Assembly (NCBI GenBank): GCA_964006375.1
Contig: OZ023267.1
Span: 13,468,846 to 13,532,845 of the forward strand
Source: Tillus elongatus
Lineage: Eukaryota; Arthropoda; Insecta; Coleoptera; Cleridae
Direction of reading: 5' to 3'
DNA length: 64,000 nucleotides
Shown one piece after another: positions 13,506-26,125 of this stretch. Within the stretch, counting starts at the first letter, position 1; the number at the start of each line of letters is the position of its first letter. Made by a program: the position numbers and the translations under genes. A model generated the notes under the pieces. The model searched no databases. It was given only the letters and a program-made list of their open reading frames with translations, and was not told the origin of the DNA.

Positions 13506-14344
13506 GATACAGCAATTCAAATATTTTCTTGGTGGTCAAGTCATGGGCCCTAAATTCATTTAATGAGAATGTCTTTCTGTAGAGAATAAATTATCGCAGC
13601 TATGTGGAAGTTATGATTCAATTTGCATCACTATTTATTTCCGCATTCATATTACGTTTACCAATGTGTTTTACATAATATGCATTCTAATAATAGAACT
13701 TCTGTTGCACCAAAGGCTCACGGAAATTTCAACATGGTTAGGAAATAGGTACCAAGGTCAGATTTTATTATTGTTGACGGAGTCGTTGAACGGTTCTCTG
13801 TTTAGTCGGTTGCCCAATCTTACCGTTTATTACCAAATTTCGTAATAGTATTTTCTAAGAAGGCATCTCTTATTCAATATCTACTCTTCGGGCGACAAAC
13901 CGGTCTGTCTTGGGACAGGTATATAATGAACTCTTCCTTTTAGTATGTGGGACTAGTCAGTCCACGTTCTTATAATAAATATAGATACCAGTTCTACCTG
14001 AAATGAACGAGGTGGCCCGCTTTCTAGACTCTATTACCGTTGGACCACCATCAGGTCCTGCTTACTGACACTAGTAGCACAGCATAATGACTATGCTGTG
14101 CTAGTAGGCAATAGAAATTCTTGACTATTTAGAATTACGTCAGCTAATTTGAAGTATTTCAGCGTTTCCAGGTCTCCGGTCGTAAAGTGTTTGATGGTAA
14201 GGAAACTAAATATTAGTTCTTTCATTCAGCTGACCTTGCGAAGGAAAAGCTTGAGACGCATAGGTATACGCTCCGCCTACATTTTTAGCTGTTAGCAACA
14301 ACCAAATATTAAGTTTATAGCTTTAAATGGATGTTAAAATGCAA
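13506..14344. other. Non-coding, nothing recognised except a short hairpin
   Basis: A 12-bp perfect stem TAGCACAGCATA/TATGCTGTGCTA lies at about 14086-14114. No gene is supported. Confidence 0.4.
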
Positions 14345-14349
14345 CTTCT

Positions 14350-14420
14350 CAACGCAGCTAGTGCGTTATGGTAATGAATTTGCACTGAAATGTTTTCCAT
14401 CCTAGAATAATTGTTCATTA
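14350..14420 (-). mobile_element. ACGCA-family 3'-end fragment
   Basis: aacgcagctagtgcgttatgg followed by taatgaatt is the hairpin end with one stem-loop change; the rest of the element is missing. Confidence 0.55.
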
Positions 14421-14589
14421 AAATGCTGAAGAAAAAATATGAAACAATTAAAGGTATCTAATCCTAAGACATAGAATAAACGGAAATGTATAAGAACATA
14501 ATGATAAAAAGTAATAAAAGTGGAACAAAAAGGAAAGATATATTTAGTCACGTGAGTGAAACTGTGGTGAAGTAGACGTAAATGTTATG

Positions 14590-14680
14590 TACACTTGAAG
14601 AACCCAAATTATCACAACGCATCTTTTATAGACCCGAGGATCGTGTCGCTAACCAAGTTAGCGTCATCAGACGATCAAAA
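14590..14680 (-). mobile_element. Penelope-like terminal fragment, decayed hammerhead-like motif 2
   Basis: The minus strand at 14632-14674 reads CTGATGA, perfect stem II GCTAAC-TTG-GTTAGC, then GACAC in place of GAAAC and CTC in place of GTC. These changes hit core positions, so it should be inactive. The following gttgtgataatttggg segment and cttcaagtg tail match the other loci. Confidence 0.5.
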
Positions 14681-15620
14681 GTTTGGAGAGTTTCGGTTTC
14701 GCCGCTTGACAGTCTCTACATCTATATTTAGTTAATCTGTCCGTTTGGTTTGACATGTATCAAAACAATTTGTCAGTGAGGTTGACAAATAATGTCACGG
14801 CGTACTTTTACCCTATCCAAATTATTATATTTTAGCTTCTCCGTGTTTATGTTTTTACATTATGTTAATTTGATATTTTACGGTCACTTAGCTCAAAATA
14901 ACTTTCGTAGTCTATGAAATTGTGTAAATTATGTTTATTATATACAAAATGCTATTTTGCAGATTATCGCACGGTCAATTTGTCTATATATCAATAATTC
15001 ATTCATTGTTATTGCCTTTACTTTGTGAAGCTGTTCTATAGTAAATACGTAGAAACTTTTCACAATTGCCTATCTTCTTAAGTTTAATTAAACAGCAGAC
15101 TCTAAGATTTGAGAGAACTGGTCCAGGGTAAAAAAAACTCGACCCCAAGACCGCACAAGGATATCTATAGTTATCGAAGATATTCAACGGGATAATGAAC
15201 CAATCCGTGATAATCCAAGAATGTCAACTACAAACGTTCATTAGTTGTCAGGATTCCGATGATGAGTTTGCAAATATTTTACATGTTGATCTAAAAAACT
15301 ATACCCCTTAATTAGTTCATGAATTAAAACAGTCGGTTTGTAGTGAGTAGAATTTGCTAATGTAGTGTTGGATATTTTTCGTAACATCTGGTAAATGGTT
15401 GTGTAAAATAACAGAATTGTCGTTATGGCAGCTCCAAGAATCCATACCTGAAACATCAAAAAGCACGTCGCTCTTCAGAGATTTAACTTTTTTCAAAGAG
15501 AATCAAGGTCGGACCATTACTGAAAATCGGAGGGCACGTAGCAATGCTAAAGACAGTTTTTGGCCACACAGCTGCAAAACTCGCCTGACTACAATTTGAA
15601 TAATAGATTCATTCCAGCTG
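14681..15620. other. Non-coding, nothing recognised
   Basis: Short frames at 14999-15187 and 15241-15459 have no recognisable domains. It may include the missing N-terminal half of the transposase remnant that follows, but I could not trace it. Confidence 0.35.
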
Positions 15621-15854
15621 GATGGGGCTACCTGCCATACTTCTAGCATAAGCCTTGAAGTGGTAAGAGAAACGTTCCCCGAAAAGGTGCTTTCTCGAAG
15701 GGGGCATATCTCGTGACCTCCTCATAATCCCGAACTTACTCCAGCGGGCTTTTTCTTATGGGGATACTTCAAGAGTAAAATTTATTGTAATAAACCTTTG
15801 ACAACAAATCAATTGAATGACAATATTCGTCAAGTACATACTTTCATTGATTGA
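15621..15854 (+). pseudogene. IS630/Tc1/mariner transposase C-terminal remnant
   Basis: One frame reads DGATCHTSSISLEVVRETFP, then SRRGHIS-stop-PP, then NPELTPAGFFLWG and FKSKIYCNKPLT, and ends in TGA. This is the second catalytic Asp (DGA..H) and the region of the third acidic residue (normally SPDLTP.DFFLWG, here NPELTPAGFF) with 36 residues between them, one of which is an in-frame TGA. Degenerate and without visible terminal repeats. Confidence 0.75.
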
Positions 15855-15884
15855 GATCTAATGTCTGCCTTGGTATCCCAAAAC

Positions 15885-16530
<646 letters not shown>

Positions 16531-17235
16531 AAAATAGCGCACGATCGGAAGAGTGACGTTACTGCATAAGACATCATTTGGGCGGTTTGATTTTTTAAAT
16601 ATAAATTCCCATTATCTATTTACGTATTTCAATCAATAAAGTCCTTTTGGGCCACCTGATATTATTTTATTCAGATTTGCTAATGACTAACGGCTCCGAG
16701 TACTTATTTGTTTTGCCCCAGAAACCAATTATATATTTTGATAACAGCAACAGTCATACCAAAGGCATTTTAATTGTAATCATGACCCTGTTGAAAATTT
16801 TTCTCCTCAATTATAAATATCATTGGAATTCAATCAGTTCTACATATTCTAGAAATCGCTCCCTGGAGATATCGAAATGTTTTATTGGCTATTGTTCTCG
16901 GTAACAAAGTCACTATAACCATTAAGAAAAATCATACCATTATGTTGCGATTAGTTTCAAGCCATAAATAAACAATTGCAATTCCACGAGCGACTGTAGA
17001 TTTTAAATAAAAGTTTTGTTTCCTTGTAGAATGTTATCGCAGTTCGTTTGGTTTTTTATTGGTCGTTATTGCATATTGATTATTGAGATCGTATCATGTG
17101 TTCTCCAGTGTTATTTCGAATTGTTGTTGCTAGATATAAATTGAAATTGATACGGGACATTGTTTGTAACATTATCCAAGGATTGTATTGAAAAGTATAA
17201 CTGCTTATTTTACCCCTTTCAGCAATGTTATTTTT
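16531..17235. other. Non-coding, nothing recognised
   Basis: AT-rich with only short open frames (for example 16647-16904) that show no family features. Confidence 0.4.
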
Positions 17236-17356
17236 GATGAATTGTCGTAGAAAAAATTCACTAATAGGAAGATCCCGACTTTTGAATTTTGAAAAAAATT
17301 TTGCAAATGAACGCGAACTAGGACCCCTAGAACCCATATCCGGGGTCAGTTTCAAT

Positions 17357-17455
<99 letters not shown>

Positions 17456-17611
17456 ATCACACCGATAACTCAAAAAATAATGGCCCGATTTTGATAAAAT
17501 TTGGTAGGCAGGTTTACGATATAAAAGGTAAGCTATACACCAAAATTTAGATTTCTATGTTACAAGAAAAAAAAAGATATAATACAATATTGTGTTCCAG
17601 ATCATTTCTAT
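17236..17611 (+). mobile_element. ACGCA-family element, 3' end lost
   Basis: 5' terminus gatgaattgtcgtagaaaaaattcac, then gatcccgacttttg, aaatgaacgcgaactagg, catatccggggtcag, (AT)n 17364-17435, (TG)n 17436-17455, then right-arm blocks atcacaccgataactcaaaa and ggtttacgatataaaa. It breaks off at gatcatttctat, just before the hairpin end. Confidence 0.75.
17364..17455. repeat. (AT)n(GT)n compound microsatellite
   Basis: 72 bp of AT followed by 20 bp of TG, at the centre of the ACGCA element. Confidence 0.95.
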
Positions 17612-18318
17612 TTTCCTTACAACTCGCATCGTTTTTAGTCTATTGTTATTATTAAAAGTCAATAGTTTCTTCCTAAAATTTCCTCTTACCGAACACACGT
17701 GGCTTCCATTGACTTCTGCTTCTGCCGCTGTTACAGTCTTTACTCTTAATATGACGGCTTGCTTACTCTTACTGCTAAACTATTTTACATACGTATCACC
17801 CTACAAAAACCTACTTGTATTCCACCGCATAAGACGTTCATGTAGCTTCACTTTCGGTTTATTTTCCTATCTTCTTTATGCTTCATTTGCAAAGCTCACT
17901 AGTCTGTTCTATCGAGAATTAAAATTGTAGAAGTATCCTCTTATTAGGCATCGTGTGTCCATTTTCTATGATTGTACCTTTAAATTTACACTGTTAGTCA
18001 ATGCTCGCTCTCTATGTAACTTTTATTTATGTGACCTAACAAATTGTTTGAAATTTCCATACGACATTTCTTTTTACGTGCCTTACGTGGTCTCCTGCTA
18101 CATTCATCACCTTTATAATGTGAGGCCACTTACCATTACATTTCCTCTTCCCCTAGTTTAATTATCATAACGAGCAGATTTGGTATTTGTAAATAGCTAT
18201 TAGCCAATGATACCTCCTGCAGATAACGTACAATTTCTGCCTAACATACAGGGTTTCGACCGTCCTGTCTGCTTTGTCGTTTCTATTGTTATTCAATGCT
18301 CGCTATTCAATTTCTTTT
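17612..18318. other. Non-coding between two ACGCA elements
   Basis: Short frames at 17592-17930 and 17955-18161 are rich in Phe/Leu/Ser, as expected from AT/pyrimidine-rich DNA, with no recognisable family features. Confidence 0.4.
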
Positions 18319-18435
18319 TAATGAATTTTCGTAGAAAAAATTCAGTATGGGGGAGATCCCAACTTTTGAATTTTGAAAAAAAAATTGCAAATGAGCGCGA
18401 ACTAAGATCCCTAGATCCATATTAGGGGTCAGTTT

Positions 18436-18687
<252 letters not shown>

Positions 18688-19274
18688 CATACCGATAACT
18701 CAAAAAATAATGGTCCGATTTTGATAAAATTTGGCATGTACCTTCATTTTGTAAATGTCGTGGAAAAATTCGTTAGTCAGGAAAATCGGACGAGGTTATC
18801 CGGGAAAATTTTGGGTTTCATTCGAAAAAAAAATTTCTCAAAAAATTAAAAAGCTATGATAACCAAATTTTGTAGGTAGGTTTACGATATAAAAAGTAAA
18901 CTATACACCAAAATTTAGATTTCTATGTTACAAGAAAAAAAAAGTTATAATACAATATTTTGTGCCAGATCATTTCTATGAAAATTCACTACCATAACGC
19001 ACTTGCTGCATCCAGGCTTTTTGCATTTACTTAGGCACTGAAATTGTGTTTGGGTTGGTGGAATGTCCTAGAGGCTACGCCCTTTTGAATTGGTTATAAA
19101 ACCATTATTATCAGCAAAGCAGGGAATATATGCAATGAAACTGAGCCAAATATAAAAATATACAGTGTGGTCCACTTGATAATAAAAGTATTTCAAGTAG
19201 CATATAGCGTAGCGAAAAAAAGGGACAATTTGTCTTATAAACTATGATATATAGGACGTTGAAGGATGGTAAAA

Positions 19275-19800
19275 AATCCGGACGCAGCAAGTGCGTTATG
19301 GTAGCGACTTTTCGTAAGTTTTGTAATACATAACGTAACTATATCATTTGACCTGCTTAACGGTGTGTGTAGAGCAATAGGAAATAAATGTTGAAAAGGG
19401 TTTAGTTGCAGCAGGTGCGTTATGGTCGCGAATTGTCGTAAAAATATTCCAAATGGTGATAATTCAATTTTCCATTAAACTAGAATTTTCAATTTGATAC
19501 ATACTAAAACCTATGTAAAAGCAGCGTGGGTACTAAAATTAAAAAATAACACAATGAGCTTCTCAGGCATCGATAAATTTATTTTAGAAAACCATTTTTG
19601 TTATTTTGTTTGCAGAAACTGTTTCGATTGAGTGGACTAAAAACTAAGTGTTGAAAAAGGTCTGGGTGCAGCAAACACATTATGGTAGAGAGTTTCTGTA
19701 AAAATATTTGAAATGCGATAACTCAATTTCCTCTTAAGCTATAATCTTCAATCTTGAACGATAGTAACACCTACGCAAACGCAGCCGGGGTACTAAATTA
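19275..19800 (-). mobile_element. Serial ACGCA-family 3' ends (three modules)
   Basis: The hairpin end appears at 19278 (exact), at about 19408 (gttgcagcaggtgcgtt) and at about 19658 (ggtgcagcaaacacatt), all in the same orientation. Modules 2 and 3 share downstream blocks (gtaaaaatatt, cctatg/cctacgcaaa/aaagcag, gtactaaa) with a period of about 250 bp. Confidence 0.6.
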
Positions 19801-20240
19801 AAGTAAAATAACATAATATATCAAGAGGCTGCAAGCAGGGTGAGAAAAGACATTGGAGTTTCGACGAGCAAACAGCAAGGACAAGGTGTAAAATCTCTGC
19901 TATGTAAGCCGAATTTACAGCCTTTCCCGTTGTCTGTCAGTTAAATAGTATAGTATGAAATTAATACGTATAGTATATGTCTGTAATCTCTGTCCAGGAA
20001 CCCATTATAAAAACCCTGAGATTAAGAAGTAAATTAGTTTGGCTGAATTTCTATTGATTTTATTCCACCTTCAAACGTACCACGACACCATTATACTAAA
20101 ATTTTCAGTGGTCAACCTCATCGAGTGCCTCCTTATGATGATATCTTGTAATCCACTCCACACAAAACCAAAAACCATGCGAAACTTTCTATGTATAACC
20201 TAGGTCACCTCTAACTTTTTTGAAAGTTTAGAGTTCAAGC
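19801..20240. other. Non-coding, nothing recognised
   Basis: No gene or shared repeat was seen. Confidence 0.35.
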
Positions 20241-20540
20241 CTACAAACACGTTGTTCTTAAGTTTGGGGTCCAACGCGTTACATTGCTTTTGTAGCTCTC
20301 CGTTAAAATTATCCCCAAAACATAATTTATTGAGCAAAATAAGGACACCACGCTACGGTACCATATTCAAGGCAAGACTAACAAACGCTTTAATAATATT
20401 CTCCCCGATCTCACAGTTCTCACATGTTCTGCTTAGCAAATACACCAGCGCATTTTTTCGCTGACGACGTTACTAATATGCTCTCCCCATGAGAAGTGTC
20501 ATCACCCTGTGTTCTTCCACTCAACCTAGTACGTTCGTGT

Positions 20541-20827
20541 CATCTGCGTCAAACACGTACTGACACCTGAGGAGCATTGGTAGCTCGGGTGTATAAATGA
20601 CAAGCAAGACCGGTCCAAGTACTGACCCTAGGTAAAGACATCTTAAAGAGCGTTGACAGATCAGCTGTATAAATGATCAACCAAATTGGTCCAAGTACGG
20701 ACTTTTGGTGAGGACATCTTAAGCTGGACGAAAGATCAGCTGTATAAATGATAGGCAAGATCAGTCCAAGTAGTGACCCTTGGGGAACTCGAGACTTGAC
20801 ATGATGAGGCTGAGACCCGAATTCGGT
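20541..20827 (-). pseudogene. LINE D reverse transcriptase, motif B/C part with internal triplication
   Basis: The minus strand encodes SRVPQGSLLGLILPIIYTADL (block B) and VFDADDTNVL (block C, with the ADD catalytic pair, 20541-20556). The block-B-coding segment with gtataaatga at 20591, 20667 and 20742 occurs three times with a ~75-bp period, giving three copies of the (L)GPIxLIIYTADL segment. It continues beyond a LINE A insertion at 21740-21900. The clade is different from family A and not determined. Confidence 0.7.
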
Positions 20828-20834
20828 ATGTTCT

Positions 20835-21732
20835 GTATCCAATTAATGCAGGAGTCCCTCGGGGTTCAGCTATGGCCCCCACTTTGTTTCTTCTCCACAC
20901 CAATGACATCCTCTCTAGCACATCCAACCCAGTTTGCAGTTACGCGGATGACAGCACCCTTCACTCAAATATACAATATTATAAGCCTGCCACTTTAGCC
21001 CAATTAGATGAGGATCACAGACACATGGAGACTTCTGTCTCTGTGGATCTCCAAAAAACTATTGTACTGGGGAGGTAGAAATCTTGTACAATTCAACTCC
21101 ATTCCAGTCTCAGTCTTGCCTTCTATCTCATAAGAGATACACCAGCCCTAGACCCATCACAATGAACAACCAAGTTATTCAAAGTAGTGAGTCCTTTTCA
21201 CTTGTTGGCATTTCTGTGGATCCAAGTCTCAATTGGCACCAACATGTCACATCAATTGCAGAAGCGGCTGCTAAGAACTTAGGTGTCCTTTTCCGGGCTC
21301 GCAAATACTTTTCACCAGCTAATCTATACCTTATATACTTCACTAAGGCCAAACCTCGATTACTGTTCCCACATCTGGGGTGCCGCTGCAGCTTCTACAC
21401 TCGCTATCCTGGACTCCATTCAGAAGAGAGCTAGCTATACGTCCTCCACCTGCTGCCCCCAAGAGATCTACCAGAGGAACAGAGCGAGCACCCTTTACTG
21501 CCCAGGTAACCAGACATAGAACATCTTGTTATGCCCGCTCTTTTGTCCCGAGGACTTCCAAGTTGTGGAATTCCTTGCCGGCACATGTTTTTCCTTCTCC
21601 TCCGAACCTTCAAGTCCAAAATTAACAAGTTGTCTCTTTCCTCCTTGTCGACACCCACGGTACGATAGTATTTAGGTTGTAAGCCCTCGTGGTGTGTTGT
21701 TGAAATAAAAATAAATAAAAATAAATAAAAAA
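20835..21732 (+). pseudogene. LINE family A copy inserted in LINE D, with 7-bp TSD
   Basis: 5'-truncated in RT just before block B (VPRGSAMAPTLFLLH), YADD intact (SYADDSTLH), then frameshifts and a ~120-bp internal deletion before PPPAAPKRSTRGTE. The tail is (AAATA)n-like. ATGTTCT flanks it at 20828-20834 and 21733-21739. Confidence 0.9.
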
Positions 21733-21739
21733 ATGTTCT

Positions 21740-21900
21740 TCCTGTGATGCATACACTGATACATTGAATTATACTTTCCCGAGTACACGTTCCAGCGCCT
21801 CCTTGTGGAGTACCCTGTCAAATGTTTTTGAGAAGTCAAAGTATGTAATGGCTTACAAGTGTTTCAGTGAAGCATTCTATGAAGTTAAAAAAAAAACAAT
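21740..21900 (-). pseudogene. LINE D reverse transcriptase, motif A part
   Basis: The minus strand reads AITYFDFSKTFDRVLHKEALE, a typical RT block A with its catalytic Asp. Together with 20541-20827 it makes one RT domain split by the LINE A insertion. Confidence 0.75.
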
Positions 21901-23084
21901 CTGAAGAAGCGTTCTACAGGTGGTTTATAAGACTGCGACAACTTTACTTAGAAATTATGTCGTTAGAGATGCCTGGACTATTTTTTTCCCACGATTTTAA
22001 ATCCATTTCACTGGAAAACTATTAGACTGGGTTCAATTTCCGGTATCTGTGAGGTATTGTGTGTGTGTTGGCGAACGCGCGTGTGCAGATTAGTTTAGTA
22101 GACCAATATGTGGACGAATTTCTGGTATGTATCTAACTTTTCACTTATCAACTTGCATTTTATTATTTTATCAGGCAAGTTGAATTAAATAGGGTCTAAA
22201 ATAAAACTTGCACACAACTCAAACATTCACCTAGCCCGAGGTGAACGGTTCTGGGTAATTTAGAGAAATGTCCCGTGTACGTAATAACGGAGCCAACGGT
22301 CGGCTAATTAAACACCAACTCGAAACCAACCTGGTTACGAAAGAGTTAAGAAAACACCATTTCTGATCTATGCCGTGACAGTCTATAGGTGCATTCAACG
22401 GCTCACAGCTCGTAATCTTGTTATCTGTGTCTGCGTGAGAGCGTGTTCGTGTTGCTTTCACTTGGCCGGTGACCAGCATAACCAGCCTTGTGACGTCAAA
22501 ACTTGCCCAGCCGCTATGCCAAGTGTGCTACAGACCGTAACGACCACTTAAGACTGGTCACAAAGACCGGTTTTCTGTCCAGTCTCTATCTGGACGACCG
22601 ATTCGTGGTACCATGCACCATTACGGACTTGGTACCTGTTTAACCAGACCACTTCGTTCCGCGATTACATTGAGTACCACAACACAAAATAAAATGCACG
22701 TTTAAAAAACAAAGTTATATGGCAAGTGGGAAAAATATGTTGATAGGTCATAATGTGTTCTTATCACGTAACGGTTCTGGAATTTGGTCTGTCTGCAAAT
22801 CTGCCGGAGAATCTCTGATTACAGATGGCAAAAAGTATCAGGTTATATAGAGAAATTTGAACGTATATCGAACCGATAAAAAGTTTCCTGTAGTCCTAAC
22901 CTGAAAAAACATTTGATGATGCGGATTGGAAAACATGGTTACATATCATAATAAAGAGAGCTGGCTACCTTCGACTAGAAATATATGCGCATTATTTTCA
23001 ATCGATACAAAAATTATAGCACCATAATAAATGGTATCCCAAAACACACTTTCATTTTTTTGTTTGTTTCAAGTACATTTTGAA
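21901..23084. other. Non-coding; CpG-richer stretch with a CRE-like site
   Basis: 22230-22680 is less AT-rich than its surroundings and has TGACGTCA at 22491-22498. No coding frame or transposon was recognised; it could be regulatory DNA, but nothing proves it. Confidence 0.35.
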
Positions 23085-23089
23085 AAACC

Positions 23090-23250
23090 GAATGCACCGC
23101 AATACATTTTGAAGACCTGACGATCGTTTCGCTAATAACGTTAGCATCACCAGAGGGGTAAATAAGCATTATTTCTATTATTAATCCCTCTGATGACGCC
23201 AACGAGTGTGGTGAATTGTGTTCTCCAAAATGTACTTATCGATGCTCACC
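23090..23250. mobile_element. Penelope-like inverted pair with hammerhead-like motifs 3 and 3b
   Basis: Minus-strand motif at 23116-23156: CTGGTGA (one core change), stem II GCTAA-TTAGC, GAAAC, GATC loop, GTC. Plus-strand partner at 23186-23225: CTGATGACGCC then GTGGTGAATT in place of GAAAC. Their 5' sides face each other across about 30 bp. The downstream segments (caaaatgta, g-tg-t) match the other loci. Confidence 0.5.
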
Positions 23251-23289
23251 ACAAGTTCCAATCTTTACGTGGTGAATAAAATGCACATT

Positions 23290-23765
23290 TCATTTTAATT
23301 CTGACAGTTTGTATTTTAACATGGAATGTGGAGATTGTGTGGAGCACAATATTAGAGAAATACCTTTTTAGACTGTTTGCAACGTTAATCCTTCTGACGA
23401 AATTTTCGATCACGTGTTCGTAAGATTGCAGCTAAATTTGGATCACGTCAAATTTCAGTCTTGTGCTACAAAATGGTCTATGGATTATTTGCATACCTTT
23501 TCCCTTCAGAAAATCTCACTGAAAAAGTCCAATGGTGCCAAATCGCCCGATCCTGGTGGCTAATGCATTTCCCTGGATCACGCCCAGAAAGCTTCGTTTG
23601 CAATAAGTACATTGTTTCAGCCGCAGTGTGACAGTCTTTTTGAAGTCAAATCCACCCAAATTCCGTCCAATTCAGGGCATACAAAGTTTGTTAACATGTA
23701 GAGATTGGGCACAATTGCATTGCCACCTTGACTGTTGACATCACAAAGAAAATATTCAGTAAACA
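23290..23765 (-). pseudogene. Mariner-like transposase C-terminal remnant
   Basis: The minus strand reads FVCPELDGIW, then (decayed) the DGA..H region, then PPGSGDLAPLDFF (third catalytic Asp region), HVIENFVRRINVANS and FSNIVLHT near the C-terminus, with several stops. The order and motifs match insect mariner-family transposases. Confidence 0.65.
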
Positions 23766-23949
23766 TGTATCAATCACTAAACGGTGAAAGAAATTTTTTT
23801 CGAAAAAAAAAATCGGGTGTATCAGGGTTTTAAATAGTATTTAAATAAAAATATTAGAATTAACACCGACCTTCTAGTTTGGCCAACATATTTATAATTG
23901 CAGGGCTTTATATTATTTTTAAAGGACTTTGCTATGATTATCTTTATTT

Positions 23950-24060
23950 TGGCGAATTTTCTTTAAAAAAAAATAACTAATAGAGAGGTCACGATGAAAC
24001 GCTTTTGAAAAAAATTCTTCAAATGAGCGCGAATTTTGGTACCTAGAACTCAAAACCAAA
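23950..24060 (+). mobile_element. ACGCA-family 5' arm (variant)
   Basis: tggcgaattttctttaaaa, taatagagaggtcacgatg, gaaaaaaattcttcaaatgagcgcgaat. This variant is the closest dispersed match to the 147-bp satellite at 26126-27010. (AT)n follows at 24092-24170. Confidence 0.65.
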
Positions 24061-24089
24061 GTCCGCTAAAAATTTTATGTGTTTATATA

Positions 24090-24091
<2 letters not shown>

Positions 24092-24170
<79 letters not shown>
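24092..24170. repeat. (AT)n microsatellite
   Basis: Follows the variant 5' arm; trailed by a short (ATT)n stretch. Confidence 0.95.
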
Positions 24171-24172
<2 letters not shown>

Positions 24173-24584
24173 ATATATGTATTATTATTATTATTATTAT
24201 TGTTTATTAGCAAAAATTATACAATATGTTAGTACAATAAGTCTTAGACTTGTGCTGTATTATAACATAATTTGGAAGGTTATATCCTAAATAGTTTGAC
24301 AGTCCTACAGCAAATTCAGTAAACTTCAAATTTTGACGTTCCGAATGTAATTTCTTTTGCCCTTATATGTATATATGTATATATGTATACTTTATACTTA
24401 TTTATTTGTAATTAGAATTATACATCGCATCTTACAAATAAGCTATGCTTGTTGTTGTATTGACACAATTTCTTTTAGCATCCTCGCGAACTCCTTCTAT
24501 CACCAAAACTTATTTTAATAAACGTCACTTTAGATTTTGTTCTTAAATTTGCTTCTTGTACTATAGCGGGTCTCACCAACGTTT

Positions 24585-24850
<266 letters not shown>

Positions 24851-25545
24851 ATTTTTGTAAGTATCAGAGTAACTGGAATGAGACTTCACACGTGGCTAGA
24901 AATAGGGCAAATAAACCTATGTTGTGAATTTTAAGTAATTGGTTACACAATATTTAGAGTTTTTTCTACATTAAAAATAAAATCCCAAAGACATGCGTTG
25001 AAACGACTTAGTGGTTAAAGTCCTGATAGACAGAGTAGTTAACTGTCACGCGTAGATTGATTCATACAACAGGTATAAACCATACATCAACGGTAGCCAA
25101 ACTAAAAAATATACCAGGAATAAAACATACTACCCGAACCAACAATCGTGAAATTTCGGCCGTAATTATGGAAGATGACAGACATGAAATTAAAAATTTG
25201 CCAAGTGACTGTTATTTAATTAGGGGATTCAATCAATTATTAAAATACACTATATTTGTAGCTTTATGAACGGCCCCAAATACAGTTTTAGCGCAGCATC
25301 GATATATTATGCTGTCGCATAATATAGTAGAAATGTAAACAAAATCAAGTCAGGTCTATAAAATGATTATAAAATAGTTTGTTTCATCTTTAAACTTAAA
25401 CATAAGACGTCATATAAGACCGAAAGAATCATTGAATGGGTTTCAATCACAATTCTACTAATTCTGTCATTGTTGCGTATACTTTTCATATACTACTCCG
25501 GGCATGAAGCCTGTGTCCAGTATCGTGTAGACAAAACGTTAGCCG
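24851..25545. other. Non-coding, nothing recognised
   Basis: One short plus frame (25057-25269) shows no family features. Confidence 0.35.
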
Positions 25546-25547
25546 AC

Positions 25548-25625
25548 GTATTAGCAGATAGCGCATTGGAAGCGTGCTGGACTTCTACGCAGAAGGTTGC
25601 ATGATCGAATCCATCTCGATGAATA
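25548..25625 (+). mobile_element. tRNA-Arg-like SINE head
   Basis: tagcgcattggaagcgtgctgg, then acttctacgcagaagg with TCT in anticodon position, then gatcgaatcc as a B box. The order and spacing follow tRNA-Arg(TCT), but the acceptor stem does not close and the T arm is mutated, so it looks like a SINE head or tRNA pseudogene, not a working tRNA. Confidence 0.5.
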
Positions 25626-25768
25626 TATGTTCTTTGTTTTATTATGACATTTGGAGAAACAATAGTGCACAGATTTCATACGTTTTGAAGATCTCACTTT
25701 AAAACGCCTGAACAAGTTTGTGTCACCTTTGAGTCTGAAATTATAATTTTCATCAGACATTTTGTTCT

Positions 25769-25872
25769 ACATACAGACTTGGAGACTACTTCTCTGGCTT
25801 CACTGTGAAGCTATAGAAGTAATCTCCAAGTCTGTATGTAGTATGGACCAGTTTCACCAAGTAAGGGCAACA
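25769..25872. repeat. 34-bp-arm hairpin, member of a dispersed repeat family
   Basis: acatacagacttggagacta (25769) pairs with tagtaatctccaagtctgtatgt-type sequence ending at 25839. The following tatggaccagtttcaccaag is shared, in one orientation or the other, with 37617-37705, 48501-48566 and 56643-56880. The family is unidentified. Confidence 0.65.
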
Positions 25873-26125
25873 ATCAATGAATTGAAGACATTTTGTTATT
25901 GTTGATATTGAAAAAAAATCCGGTTTCATTAGGTTGACTAAAACGAAATCATACTGGCGATTAATAAGGAAAAATAACTGCTACGTTTATGATTTGGCAG
26001 ATACTTGACTTTTCTAAATATGAATTAACTTTCCTCCTGGAAATCTTTTGTATAACTTTAATGAAATTTGTAATACAAGTTTCTATTAACTATCTTACGC
26101 TATCTACAGATATAGCAAAATTTAG

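Noticed and set aside
24990..25065. tRNA-like sequence (ttagtggttaaagtcctgat...)
   Set aside because: Only a vague A-box resemblance and a poor B box; stems do not fold convincingly.
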